Shown here piece after piece: positions 19,142 through 27,376 of a stretch of 64,000 nt of DNA. Below the pieces are notes generated by a model. That model had not been told where the DNA came from. It saw only the letters and a program-made list of their open reading frames with translations, and did no database searches. Position 1 is the first letter of the stretch; every line of letters starts with the position of its first letter. Made by a program: the position numbers and the translations under genes. The DNA is from Algibacter lectus (GTDB taxonomy: Bacteria; Bacteroidota; Bacteroidia; Flavobacteriales; Flavobacteriaceae): NCBI RefSeq assembly GCF_900112395.1, contig NZ_FOLN01000010.1:112090-176089 (forward strand), given 5' to 3'.

Positions 19142-19149
19142 TATATTTG
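19142..19149 (+). promoter_or_regulatory. Candidate -7 box that decides the start of the 19170 gene
   Basis: TATATTTG at 19142-19149 implies transcription starting around 19155. A TTG at 19137 would lie upstream of that transcription start, so the ATG at 19170 is the better start codon. Confidence 0.45.
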
Positions 19150-19169
19150 TTTCGGTTTTAGAAGCAAAT

Positions 19170-19913
19170 ATGTACAAGTCAAAAATCTTTATAATATTAA
19201 TTGCAGCTGTTTATGTTTTTTATGTTGTTTTCGAGTTTAACGGAAATCCAGACTTAGCATTTTACTTCGAATCACTTATTGTGCCACTAGTGGTTGCTCG
19301 CTATGTGGTTTCGGTTAAACCAAAAAACAAGTTGTTTTTGCTGTTTTTTGTGATTTTTGCTGCATCGGATTTGTTGGCTATTTTTGATAAAATTGCCTAC
19401 CCAGATGTAAATTCTAGTTACTATCAATATGCCTATTATCTGGGGAATAGCTTATATGTTTTGGCTTATTTTATGCTGTTTTTTAAAATGTGTCAGTCTA
19501 TAAATTTTAAATATGTGTTTAAAAACTTGAAGGTTCATTTGTTTGTTTTAATAGTGCTAGATGTCTACTTAATTTATGTATTATATGCTATCGAGCAGCC
19601 TAACCTTCGAACAAATAGTATCTATTTTTTAGAGAATACTTACAATATTATCATTCTATTAGTTTTGTCTTTATCGCTGCTAAATTATTTTTACCGCGAT
19701 AATGAAAAATCACTTTTCTTGTTTTTTGGAGTGTTATGCCTTGTTTTTTCCGAAGTAATAGATGTTGCTAATATTTATATTTCTCAAAGTAGCTTATTAA
19801 ACTTTTTGGCTACAACATTAGTTTTAGGAGCTTTTTACTTTTTCTACGAGCAATCTCAATTATCGAATGTTAGCCCAAGAGAAGATAAATATTATCCACA
19901 CCTTAAACCTTAA
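19170..19913 (+). CDS. Polytopic membrane protein, YhhN/lysoplasmalogenase-like topology
   Basis: 247 aa from the ATG at 19170. I see about eight hydrophobic helices covering almost the whole chain, with few charged residues, ending in a short polar tail (PREDKYYPHLKP). The helix pattern and length fit YhhN-type (TMEM86) proteins, but I could not identify a decisive motif, so the family call is weak. Its end overlaps the convergent DUF1275 gene by 4 bp. Confidence 0.6.
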   Translation: MYKSKIFIILIAAVYVFYVVFEFNGNPDLAFYFESLIVPLVVARYVVSVKPKNKLFLLFFVIFAASDLLAIFDKIAYPDVNSSYYQYAYYLGNSLYVLAYFMLFFKMCQSINFKYVFKNLKVHLFVLIVLDVYLIYVLYAIEQPNLRTNSIYFLENTYNIIILLVLSLSLLNYFYRDNEKSLFLFFGVLCLVFSEVIDVANIYISQSSLLNFLATTLVLGAFYFFYEQSQLSNVSPREDKYYPHLKP

Positions 19914-20653
19914 TTAGGGTTTTTTCGTTGGTTGTACTTTCTTTTTGTTTTTATGAGTTGATATCTAAAGTCGTCGTAAAATAAACTTGATAGCAAAATT
20001 AATGCCGCAAGTATTAGGGTATTTAATTTTAAATGAACTTCAGAATAAAAAAATCCGCCTATCAAACCTCCTATAAAGAAAGAAGAAATTATATATATAC
20101 GTAACTTAATATTCTCTTTTAACTTGGCTCGGTCAGGATGAGATTCTGGGAATAATAAATGGGACAAATCTATACCTAAATCTGTAAAAAGCCCTGTGAG
20201 GTGTGTTGTTCTTACTACTGCGTTTGAAATTTTAGTAACAAATGAGTTTTGTAGGCCCATTGCAAAAAGCATTGCACAGACTATAAAATTAGGATAAGCT
20301 ATTTCTATAAAGTTGCTTGTTACCGCAATAGAAATTAAAATTAAGCTTTCTATTAAAGTAGGTATAACAAAAACGTTGAGTTTTTTATTAACCCTATATT
20401 TTTCAATTAAAAAGCTTGAAGCAAAAGAACCAAGAAGAAAGGAAAAAATATATAGAAAATAGATGGTGCCTTTCCAAAATTCAAAATTAGCAAGATCGTA
20501 TATAAAGAGCGCAAAATGCCCTGTTACATTTGTGGTTAATTGCTTAAATGATAAAAATCCGGTAACATTTATTATTCCAGCAGCTAAAGACAAAACAGTG
20601 GCAATTTGCAGGTTATGTTTTAAAGTTCTGCTTTTGCCTTGATGTCTAAACAT
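19910..20653 (-). CDS. YoaK/DUF1275 family membrane protein
   Basis: 247 aa, about six membrane helices. LAAGIINVTGFLSF followed by NVTGHFALFIYDLA, and later MGLQNSFVTKISNAVVRTTH and LTGLFTDLGIDLS, are the conserved stretches of DUF1275. Members are inner-membrane proteins of unknown, possibly transport, function. The loop 160-180 is charged (ESHPDRAKLKENIKLR). It lies downstream of, but 53 nt from, the 5'-nucleotidase genes on the same strand. Confidence 0.88.
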   Translation of the reverse strand: MFRHQGKSRTLKHNLQIATVLSLAAGIINVTGFLSFKQLTTNVTGHFALFIYDLANFEFWKGTIYFLYIFSFLLGSFASSFLIEKYRVNKKLNVFVIPTLIESLILISIAVTSNFIEIAYPNFIVCAMLFAMGLQNSFVTKISNAVVRTTHLTGLFTDLGIDLSHLLFPESHPDRAKLKENIKLRIYIISSFFIGGLIGGFFYSEVHLKLNTLILAALILLSSLFYDDFRYQLIKTKRKYNQRKNPN

Positions 20654-20706
20654 GTGATACTCTTTTTAAAGGTATTCTTAATTTCAGTTCATGGATAAGT
20701 ATAGCA

Positions 20707-21624
20707 TTAGACAATAATCGAAGTTCCGTTAGCCGATTTGTTTTTATCGGAATCGAAATAGAAATCTATTTTACCTAGATTAATACCATAGCAGCCTACT
20801 TGGTTAACAAGTGTGTTTTTACCATCTATATTTTTTACAACAGTTGGCTTCTTTAAAAATGTATGCGTGTGGCCACCAATAATTAAATCGATATCTTTTG
20901 TTGCTCCAGCAAGTTTTAAATCGTCTATTTTATCTGGGTTGTTTTTATAATGATACCCTAAGTGAGATAAACAGATAATTAAATCGCAGTGTTCATCTTC
21001 TTTTAAAATACGCGTCATTTCTTGGCTTGTTTCAACGGGATCTAAATACTTTGTTTCCTTAAACATGCTTTTGTCTACCAAGCCAGTTAGCTCTATGCCT
21101 AAACCAAAAACGCCTATTTTAATACCATCTTTTATAAATGTTTTATAAGGTTTGGTATGTGTATCCATTATAGTGTTAGAGAAATCGTAGTTTGCTGTAA
21201 TAAAAGGAAACTCAGCATGCGGTAATTGTGCATATAAACCATCGATACTATTATCAAAATCATGATTACCAATAGTTGCGGCATCATATTTTAATTTACT
21301 CATTAGTTTAAATTCCAATTCTCCACCGTAATAATTAAAATATGGTGTGCCTTGAAAAATGTCACCAGCATCTAATAGTAAAGTGTTAGGGTTTTCCTTC
21401 CTTATAGCATCTACTAAATTTGCTCTACGTGCAACACCACCCTTGTTTGCATTTCGACCATCTTCAGGTCCAAAAGCATCAATGTGGCTATGTACATCGT
21501 TAGTATGTAAAATTGTTATTTTAGATGTTTTATCAAGCGTAGTGAACGATTGAAGTCCCATGCTGCCAAGCGTAACTAATGCAGTTCCAGCGGTGGCTTG
21601 TTGTATAAAGTCTCTACGTTTCAT
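20707..21624 (-). CDS. 5'-nucleotidase/UshA-type metallophosphoesterase domain protein, Tat-exported
   Basis: 305 aa. The N-terminus MKRRDFIQQATAGTALVTLG has a Tat-type RR motif, so it is probably exported folded with its metals. The metallophosphatase motifs are ILHTNDVHSH, LLDAGDIFQG, IGNHDFD and GGHTHTF. It covers only the catalytic half of UshA-like 5'-nucleotidases (about 550 aa). The missing C-terminal substrate domain is encoded just upstream as a separate lipoprotein gene (21626-22384), whose stop is 1 nt from this start. Role: periplasmic nucleotide salvage (family knowledge). Confidence 0.93.
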   Translation of the reverse strand: MKRRDFIQQATAGTALVTLGSMGLQSFTTLDKTSKITILHTNDVHSHIDAFGPEDGRNANKGGVARRANLVDAIRKENPNTLLLDAGDIFQGTPYFNYYGGELEFKLMSKLKYDAATIGNHDFDNSIDGLYAQLPHAEFPFITANYDFSNTIMDTHTKPYKTFIKDGIKIGVFGLGIELTGLVDKSMFKETKYLDPVETSQEMTRILKEDEHCDLIICLSHLGYHYKNNPDKIDDLKLAGATKDIDLIIGGHTHTFLKKPTVVKNIDGKNTLVNQVGCYGINLGKIDFYFDSDKNKSANGTSIIV

Positions 21625-21625
21625 A

Positions 21626-22384
21626 TTATTTAATTTGAGTGAATCTATCGTCTATAACCGGGTTAATGGTGTCCAGTTTCATAAACTTATCAATTAGCGC
21701 ATTTCTTATTTTATAATCTAAAACATATAGACTATCGTTTGTTTTAAAGAAGGTCATGTTATCGCCTCCACTGTATAGATAATCGTTTGTTGCAACATAG
21801 TAAGTTTTATCTTTTTCTATGTTTTTACCATTTACTTTAGCTTCAAGAATATTAGAATCTTTGTCTAATGTTAATTTAATTCCAGAAACCGGATGTGCTC
21901 GTTTTCCTCGAGATAAGTAAAGCATTATACTATCTACTTGTTCGCCTTTTAGCGCCACAACAACAATGCTGTTTTCAAAAGGCATTAAGCCAAAAGCGGT
22001 TCGTTTTGAAACATTTCCTTTAGATAAAATAGAGCGAATACCACCATGATTTAGTAAAACCATATCAATATCTTTTCCTGTTCTACTTTTAAAAATAGGG
22101 TTAGATTCGCTATAAACGGCATCGGCCATAAAATTACCAATAGCAGTATTGTATTCGCCATCTTTTTTAGTGTAGGTATCTGCAGAATAGGCTAAAACGC
22201 TATCAAGATCTTTTTCAATTCTGTCTTTAAAAGGTTTTATATAAGCTTCAATCTCACTATTTCCGCCTAAAGAATCTGTAATGGTAATTTGCTTACCTTC
22301 AATTTTTGTGAGATGTAATTTTTGATCTTTACACCCTGAAAAAACAAAAATATTTAACAAAATAAATAAATATGTAATCCTCAT
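21626..22384 (-). CDS. 5'-nucleotidase C-terminal domain lipoprotein
   Basis: 252 aa. Lipobox FVFSGCKD (Cys about 18) predicts a lipoprotein. The body matches the substrate-binding C-terminal domain of 5'-nucleotidases: GNFMADAVYSESNP, LLNHGGIRSIL (the N-x-G-G-I-R substrate motif), PFENSIVVVALKG and YYVATNDYLYSGGDNM. It lacks the metallophosphatase half, supplied by the next gene. The domain order is reversed on the operon relative to the fused enzyme. The two products must meet in the periplasm if they form one enzyme. Confidence 0.92.
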   Translation of the reverse strand: MRITYLFILLNIFVFSGCKDQKLHLTKIEGKQITITDSLGGNSEIEAYIKPFKDRIEKDLDSVLAYSADTYTKKDGEYNTAIGNFMADAVYSESNPIFKSRTGKDIDMVLLNHGGIRSILSKGNVSKRTAFGLMPFENSIVVVALKGEQVDSIMLYLSRGKRAHPVSGIKLTLDKDSNILEAKVNGKNIEKDKTYYVATNDYLYSGGDNMTFFKTNDSLYVLDYKIRNALIDKFMKLDTINPVIDDRFTQIK

Positions 22385-22407
22385 ATATTAAACTAATTTT
22401 TTGAATG

Positions 22408-22424
22408 TACTTTTGCTACCTTTG
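22408..22424 (+). promoter_or_regulatory. Two adjacent candidate -7 boxes for the 22443-dapA unit
   Basis: TACTTTTG (22408-22415) and TACCTTTG (22417-22424), both TAnnTTTG matches 9 bp apart, 27 and 18 nt before the ATG at 22443. They suggest a promoter with alternative starts. Confidence 0.55.
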
Positions 22425-22442
22425 CGCAAAGGATAAAGGTAA

Positions 22443-22961
22443 ATGATTTTAAAGGGTTTTAAAGAAAAATCTAATAAAAAATACTTGAACAAATTATTAT
22501 TGGAACGCCAATTGGAGGTTACCGATAGTGATGTTGAGAGTTTAGGGGTGATTCTAAATTTAGATGAAATTGACGATTTTGAGATGTTCAATTCGTTGGC
22601 CAATACCCTGAAAGTAAAGTCTAATAAATTGAAAATCATAGCCTTTTCTCAGAGTAAGAAAGAAGATTTAAAGACTTGGGATAATTGTTATAATCCTAAA
22701 GATTTTGGTTGGAGAGGTGCAATTAAAAACCCAGAATTAGAAGGGTTTTTAAATACTAAATTTGATGTTTTAGTTAGCTATTATGATACCGATATTTTAG
22801 AATTGAAGCTAATTACTGCAAAATCTAAGGCGAAATTTAAGATTGGAATATTGCAAAGTGACGAGCGGGTTAACGATTTAATTATAAAAACAAACTTAAA
22901 AGAGTTCGATTTATTTAAAACCGAAACTTTTAAATACTTAAAAATATTAAATAAAATTTAG
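22443..22961 (+). CDS. DUF6913-like protein upstream of dapA, function unknown
   Basis: 172 aa, soluble, basic N-terminus ([17 protein letters not shown]), no signal peptide or membrane helix. The rest is mixed alpha/beta ([48 protein letters not shown]). I recall this as a flavobacterial family (DUF6913) regularly next to dapA; no enzymatic motif is visible. dapA follows after 1 nt, so they are one transcription unit. Confidence 0.75.
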   Translation: MILKGFKEKSNKKYLNKLLLERQLEVTDSDVESLGVILNLDEIDDFEMFNSLANTLKVKSNKLKIIAFSQSKKEDLKTWDNCYNPKDFGWRGAIKNPELEGFLNTKFDVLVSYYDTDILELKLITAKSKAKFKIGILQSDERVNDLIIKTNLKEFDLFKTETFKYLKILNKI

Positions 22962-22962
22962 A

Positions 22963-23841
22963 ATGAATAGTAAGTTTCTTGGAACTGGAGTGGCATTGGT
23001 AACGCCTTTTAATGATGATTTAACAGTAAATCATGAAGCATTAACCAATATTGTAAACTTCAATATTGATAATGGCACAGAGTATTTGGTAATTAGCGGT
23101 ACAACTGCCGAGAGTGTAACAATTACTAAAGACGAAAAGAAAGCTATTGTTGCCACTATTGCTAAAGCTAATAATGGTCGTGTACCTTTAGTTTTAGGCA
23201 TTGGAGGTAATAATACTATGCAGGTTATTGAAGAAATTAAAGCAACAGATTTAAGTGTTATCGATGCCATTTTATCTGTTACACCTTATTATAGCAAGCC
23301 AACTCAAGAAGGGATTTATCAACATTTTAAAGCCATATCAGAAGCTTCGCCTGTAGATATTATATTATATAATGTGCCAGGAAGAACATCTAAAAATATG
23401 GATGTTAGTACAACGCTAAGGTTGGCAAACGATTTTAAAAATGTTATTGCTGTAAAAGAAGCAGGAAATAACGTGGCTCAATATTTACAATTACTAAAGA
23501 ATAAACCAGAAGACTTTTTAGTGATTTCTGGGGATGATGATTTAGCATTATCTATTGTTTTAGCCGGTGGAGCAGGAGTTATCTCTGTAATAGGGCAAGC
23601 ATTTCCTAAAGATTTTTCTGAAATGATTCGTTTAGGATTAAAAGGAGATAATAAAGCAGCTTACAAACTTCATTTTAAATTAATGAATGTTATCGATTAT
23701 ATATTTGAGGAGAATAACCCATCTGGAATTAAAGCTGTTTTTCAAGCTTTAGGCTTATGTGAAGATACTGTGAGGTTGCCTTTAGTGCCCGCAACAGATG
23801 CCTTAAAGCAAAAAATTAAAGATTTTGTAGAAGCTTATTAA
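22963..23841 (+). CDS. dapA: 4-hydroxy-tetrahydrodipicolinate synthase DapA
   Basis: 292 aa TIM barrel. Condenses pyruvate with aspartate semialdehyde, the first committed step to diaminopimelate and lysine. The Schiff-base Lys165 lies in [10 protein letters not shown], Tyr136 in LYNVPGRT, and [10 protein letters not shown] is the substrate loop (the usual second Ala is Val). With dapF at 5.5 kb this gives two steps of the pathway in the window. It is linked to the upstream unknown gene by 1 nt. Confidence 0.97.
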   Translation: MNSKFLGTGVALVTPFNDDLTVNHEALTNIVNFNIDNGTEYLVISGTTAESVTITKDEKKAIVATIAKANNGRVPLVLGIGGNNTMQVIEEIKATDLSVIDAILSVTPYYSKPTQEGIYQHFKAISEASPVDIILYNVPGRTSKNMDVSTTLRLANDFKNVIAVKEAGNNVAQYLQLLKNKPEDFLVISGDDDLALSIVLAGGAGVISVIGQAFPKDFSEMIRLGLKGDNKAAYKLHFKLMNVIDYIFEENNPSGIKAVFQALGLCEDTVRLPLVPATDALKQKIKDFVEAY

Positions 23842-23865
23842 ATATTTTCTCAGTGTTAAATATAA

Positions 23866-23893
23866 CTTAAACCTTATGATTACTGGGTTTAAG
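23866..23893 (+). terminator. Weak terminator candidate after dapA
   Basis: 8-bp inverted repeat CTTAAACC (23866-23873) / GGTTTAAG (23886-23893) with a 12-nt loop; the following CCTCTATTTTA is only modestly T-rich. Confidence 0.4.
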
Positions 23894-23953
23894 CCTCTAT
23901 TTTAGCAAAAGTTTGGATTGAAAATAATATTTTTAATATCCATATTATTAACC

Positions 23954-23961
23954 TAATTTTG
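23954..23961 (+). promoter_or_regulatory. Candidate -7 box for bamD
   Basis: TAATTTTG (TAnnTTTG), 17 nt before the bamD ATG. Confidence 0.5.
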
Positions 23962-23978
23962 CATCCTCTTTTATATTT

Positions 23979-24779
23979 ATGAAAAAGTTTTTTTACATTT
24001 TATTAGTATTCACTGTTTTAAGTAGTTGTAGCGAGTATCAAAAGGTTTTAAAATCTGAAGATATTGCCACTAAATTTAAAATGGGTGAAGAATTATATAA
24101 CGAAGGTAAGTTTGCTAAAGCCAATAGGTTATTTGCTCAAATTGTACCTAATTATAGAGGGAAACCTCAAGCAGAAAAATTGATGTATTTATATTCTAAT
24201 TCTTTCTATGAAATGGGAGATTATTATGTAGCAGGATATCAGTTCGAGCGTTTTGCATCAAGTTATCCAAATAGTGAAAAGCAAGAAGAAGCTTCTTTTT
24301 TAAGTGCAAAAAGTTATTCAATGCTTTCACCAGCTTATACTAAAGATCAAAAGCAAACGGTTGAAGCTATTGAGAAATTGCAAACATTTATTAATGTGTT
24401 TCCAGAATCTAAATATGTTGCCGATGCAAATACTTTGGTACAAGAGTTAGATTTTAAATTAGAGAATAAAGCATATAGTATAGCAAAGCAGTATAACTTA
24501 ATCTCAGATTATGAGGCGTCAATAAAATCATTCAATAATTTTATTTTCGATTTCCCAGGATCTTCTTTAAGAGAAAAAGCTTTGTTTTACAGATTAGATT
24601 CTGCCTATAAATTAGCAATGAATAGTGTAGAACGAAAAAAAGAAGCACGTTTAAATCAGGCTAAAGAATTTTACGAAAGCTTTAAAAAGGCTTATGTAAA
24701 CTCTGAGTTCATTTCGCAAGCAGATGATATGGCAGTAGAATTAAATGGCGCTTTAGAAAATTATAGCACAAAAAGTTAA
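23979..24779 (+). CDS. bamD: Outer-membrane assembly lipoprotein BamD
   Basis: 266 aa. The signal peptide ends in lipobox TVLSSCSEY (Cys about 18). The mature part is TPR-like helices: KMGEELYNEGKFAKANRLFA, YSNSFYEMGDYYVAGYQFE, ASFLSAKSYSM, and a repeat at 135-200. BamD is the essential lipoprotein that works with BamA in inserting beta-barrels. The order bamD-rpoZ-coaBC-DUF4835-recN is a conserved flavobacterial block. Confidence 0.93.
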   Translation: MKKFFYILLVFTVLSSCSEYQKVLKSEDIATKFKMGEELYNEGKFAKANRLFAQIVPNYRGKPQAEKLMYLYSNSFYEMGDYYVAGYQFERFASSYPNSEKQEEASFLSAKSYSMLSPAYTKDQKQTVEAIEKLQTFINVFPESKYVADANTLVQELDFKLENKAYSIAKQYNLISDYEASIKSFNNFIFDFPGSSLREKALFYRLDSAYKLAMNSVERKKEARLNQAKEFYESFKKAYVNSEFISQADDMAVELNGALENYSTKS

Positions 24780-24793
24780 ATAACAAGACCAAA

Positions 24794-25123
24794 ATGGATT
24801 TAAAGAAAACCAATGCTCCCGTTAATACGATTACGTATGATAGAAATCAAATAGATGAGCCAACAGAGAACATCTACGAGTCAATTTCAATCATATCAAG
24901 ACGTGCAGAGCAAATTAATACGGAGATTAAAAAAGAATTAATCGATAAGTTAGAAGAATTTGCTACTTATAACGATAGTCTTGAAGAGATCTTTGAAAAT
25001 AAGGAGCAAATTGAGGTGTCTAAATTTTACGAAAAATTACCAAAACCTCATTCATTAGCTGTTCAAGAATGGTTAACAGATAAAATTTATTTTAGAAATA
25101 CAGAAGAAGATACTCAAGAGTAA
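24794..25123 (+). CDS. rpoZ: RNA polymerase omega-subunit family protein (Bacteroidota form)
   Basis: 109 aa, longer and more divergent than enterobacterial omega. The middle, NIYESISIISRRAEQINTEI, matches the omega helix where a conserved Arg-Ala pair contacts beta-prime. Acidic C-terminal extension (NTEEDTQE). Located 14 nt after bamD in the conserved bamD-rpoZ-coaBC order, which supports the call. Omega helps assembly and stability of RNA polymerase. Confidence 0.88.
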   Translation: MDLKKTNAPVNTITYDRNQIDEPTENIYESISIISRRAEQINTEIKKELIDKLEEFATYNDSLEEIFENKEQIEVSKFYEKLPKPHSLAVQEWLTDKIYFRNTEEDTQE

Positions 25124-25148
25124 ATTCTTAAATTTCTTTACAATATTT

Positions 25149-25185
25149 AAACTCCAAACCAATTATAATAATAGGCTTGGAGTTT
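25149..25185 (+). terminator. Terminator-like hairpin after rpoZ
   Basis: 9-bp arm AAACTCCAA (25149-25157) with TTGGAGTTT (25177-25185), plus two more pairs after one mismatch. The following bases are only mildly T-rich, so it may be attenuating rather than a full stop before coaBC. Confidence 0.5.
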
Positions 25186-25227
25186 CTTAGGTTATTAGGT
25201 AAATATTAAAATTGAAGCATCTATTTT

Positions 25228-26439
25228 ATGAGTATTTTAAACGGTAAAAATGTACTGTTAGGAGTTACGGGAGGTATTGCAGCTTATAAAACGGCTTCAT
25301 TAGTTAGGTTATTTGTTAAATCTGGAGCAAACATAAAAGTCGTAATGACGCCTGCGGCTAAAGAGTTTGTTACACCGTTAACCTTATCTACACTTTCTAA
25401 AAACCCGGTACATTCTACTTTTACAAATGAAGAAGATGATAATGCTATTTGGAATAATCATGTAGATTTAGGACTTTGGGCCGATGTTTTTATTGTTGCA
25501 CCAGCCACAGCAAATACCTTATCTAAAATGATGAACGGTGCTAGCGATAACTTACTTCTAGCTACATATTTATCAGCCAAATGCCCAGTATATTTTGCAC
25601 CAGCCATGGATTTAGATATGTATAAGCATCCCGCATCATTAGAATCTTTTGAAAAGCTTCAGAGTTTTGGGAATATTATGATTCCTGCTGGAAGCGGAGA
25701 ATTAGCGAGTGGTTTAGTAGGCGGGGGCCGGATGGCAGAGCCGGAAGATATTGTGTCTTTTATTGAACAAGATATCTTAGGTAAATTACCGCTACGTGGA
25801 AAAAAAATATTAATTACTGCTGGACCAACTTACGAAGCCATAGATCCTGTGCGTTTTATTGGTAATCATTCTAGTGGAAAAATGGGTTTTGAAATAGCAA
25901 AAGCATCTGCTAACCTTGGAGCAGAAGTGGTTTTAATTTCAGGACCAACACATCAAAAAGTATCACATTCTTTAATAAACGTAGTGCCGGTTGTTAGTGC
26001 TGCTGATATGTATAATGCGGTTCATGAGCATTTCAATACTGTTGATGTTGCAGTGCTTTCTGCAGCAGTTGCCGATTTTACTCCAAAAGAAGTTTCTAAT
26101 CAGAAAATAAAAAAGAAAAGTGATACGTTAACGTTAGAGTTAGGGCGTACTAAAGATATTTTAGCTTCGTTAGGCGATATTAAAACAAGTCAATACTTAG
26201 TTGGTTTTGCTTTAGAAACTAACAACGAGCTCGAAAATGCAAAAGGAAAATTAAAAAGAAAGAATTTAAATTTAATTGTTTTAAATTCGTTAAATGATAA
26301 AGGCGCTGGTTTTAAAGGCGACACCAATAAAGTTACTTTTATTGATGATGCTGGTAATATTACCGAAAATAGCCTAAAATCAAAAGCCGATGTGGCGATA
26401 GATTTGTTAAACAAAATTATTGAAAATATACATGCGTAA
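25228..26439 (+). CDS. coaBC: Bifunctional phosphopantothenoylcysteine decarboxylase/phosphopantothenate-cysteine ligase CoaBC
   Basis: 403 aa. The N-terminal flavoprotein decarboxylase has GVTGGIAAYK (5-14 region), an NHVDLGLWADVFIVAPATAN block with the active His, and APAMDLDMY. The C-terminal ligase (about 190-403) has ITAGPTYEAIDPVRFIGNHS, GKMGFEIA, LSAAVADF and KIKK. Two steps of CoA synthesis. The decarboxylase loop reads ELASGLVGGGRM where the E. coli enzyme has a catalytic Cys (ACG); here it is Ser. The downstream DUF4835 gene starts inside its last codons (8-bp overlap). Confidence 0.96.
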   Translation: MSILNGKNVLLGVTGGIAAYKTASLVRLFVKSGANIKVVMTPAAKEFVTPLTLSTLSKNPVHSTFTNEEDDNAIWNNHVDLGLWADVFIVAPATANTLSKMMNGASDNLLLATYLSAKCPVYFAPAMDLDMYKHPASLESFEKLQSFGNIMIPAGSGELASGLVGGGRMAEPEDIVSFIEQDILGKLPLRGKKILITAGPTYEAIDPVRFIGNHSSGKMGFEIAKASANLGAEVVLISGPTHQKVSHSLINVVPVVSAADMYNAVHEHFNTVDVAVLSAAVADFTPKEVSNQKIKKKSDTLTLELGRTKDILASLGDIKTSQYLVGFALETNNELENAKGKLKRKNLNLIVLNSLNDKGAGFKGDTNKVTFIDDAGNITENSLKSKADVAIDLLNKIIENIHA

Positions 26440-27319
26440 CATATTAGTTGTTTTATTGTTAGTATTAAGTTTCACGGGTATTTCGCAAGAACTAAACTGT
26501 AAAGTGATTGTTAATGCGCAACAAACCGGAAACGAAAACTTTCCTATTTTTAAAACTCTAGAAAAACAACTTACCGAGTTTGTCAATAAAACAAAATGGA
26601 CTAACCAGAAGTTTGCACCACAAGAGCGCGTAGATTGTAGTATGTTTATTAATATTGTTGAGTATAGCGGAGAGTCTTTTAGTGCAACGTTACAAGTACA
26701 ATCTTCTCGACCAACTTACGGCTCATCATATAGCTCTCCAATTTATAATTTTAACGATAAGGATTTTAATTTTAGATATTTAGAATTTCAAAATCTAATA
26801 TTTAACCCAACGCAATACGAATCTAATTTAGTTTCTGTGTTAGGGTTTCATGTATATATGGTTCTCGGTTTAGATGCCGATTCGTTTGCCGAAAAAGGTG
26901 GAGATCCTTATTTTAAGCAAGCACAAATTATTACAAATTATTCTCAGCAAAGCAATTCTGCAGGCTGGAAGTTAGAAGATGGTTTACAAAGTCGTTTTGC
27001 ACTTATCGATAACATAATGTCGCCTACGTTTAAGGAGTTTCGCGAGGTTATGTATACATACCATAGAGAAGGTATGGATGTTATGGCAGAAAATAATAAA
27101 AAAGGTAAACAAGAGATTGCATCGGCACTTTCTACATTTAAAGATATGAATAGCCGTAGACCTAATTCTTTTTTATTACGAACGTTTTTTGACGCAAAAG
27201 CCGACGAGTTAGAACAAATTTTTAGTGACGGACCAAATGTAAATATTGCAAGTTTGAAAGAAACACTGCAACGTATTGCGCCTATGCACAGTTCTAAATG
27301 GAGTAACATTAAGTTTTAG
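26432..27319 (+). CDS. DUF4835 family exported protein
   Basis: 295 aa from the ATG at 26432; an in-frame TTG at 26420 is a less likely start. Signal peptide about 1-20 (MRNILVVLLLVLSFTGISQ). The mature start LNCKVIVNAQQTG and the central VDCSMFINI, SRPTYGSSYSSPIYNFND and YHREGMDVMAEN are typical of DUF4835, a Bacteroidota periplasmic family, some members of which were linked to gliding or type IX secretion (not shown here). It overlaps the coaBC end by 8 bp and precedes recN. Confidence 0.88.
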   Translation: MRNILVVLLLVLSFTGISQELNCKVIVNAQQTGNENFPIFKTLEKQLTEFVNKTKWTNQKFAPQERVDCSMFINIVEYSGESFSATLQVQSSRPTYGSSYSSPIYNFNDKDFNFRYLEFQNLIFNPTQYESNLVSVLGFHVYMVLGLDADSFAEKGGDPYFKQAQIITNYSQQSNSAGWKLEDGLQSRFALIDNIMSPTFKEFREVMYTYHREGMDVMAENNKKGKQEIASALSTFKDMNSRRPNSFLLRTFFDAKADELEQIFSDGPNVNIASLKETLQRIAPMHSSKWSNIKF

Positions 27320-27376
27320 AATAACACTTTTATACTAACAACTAATCATTAAGTCTAACATAAAAGACTACAAAAA

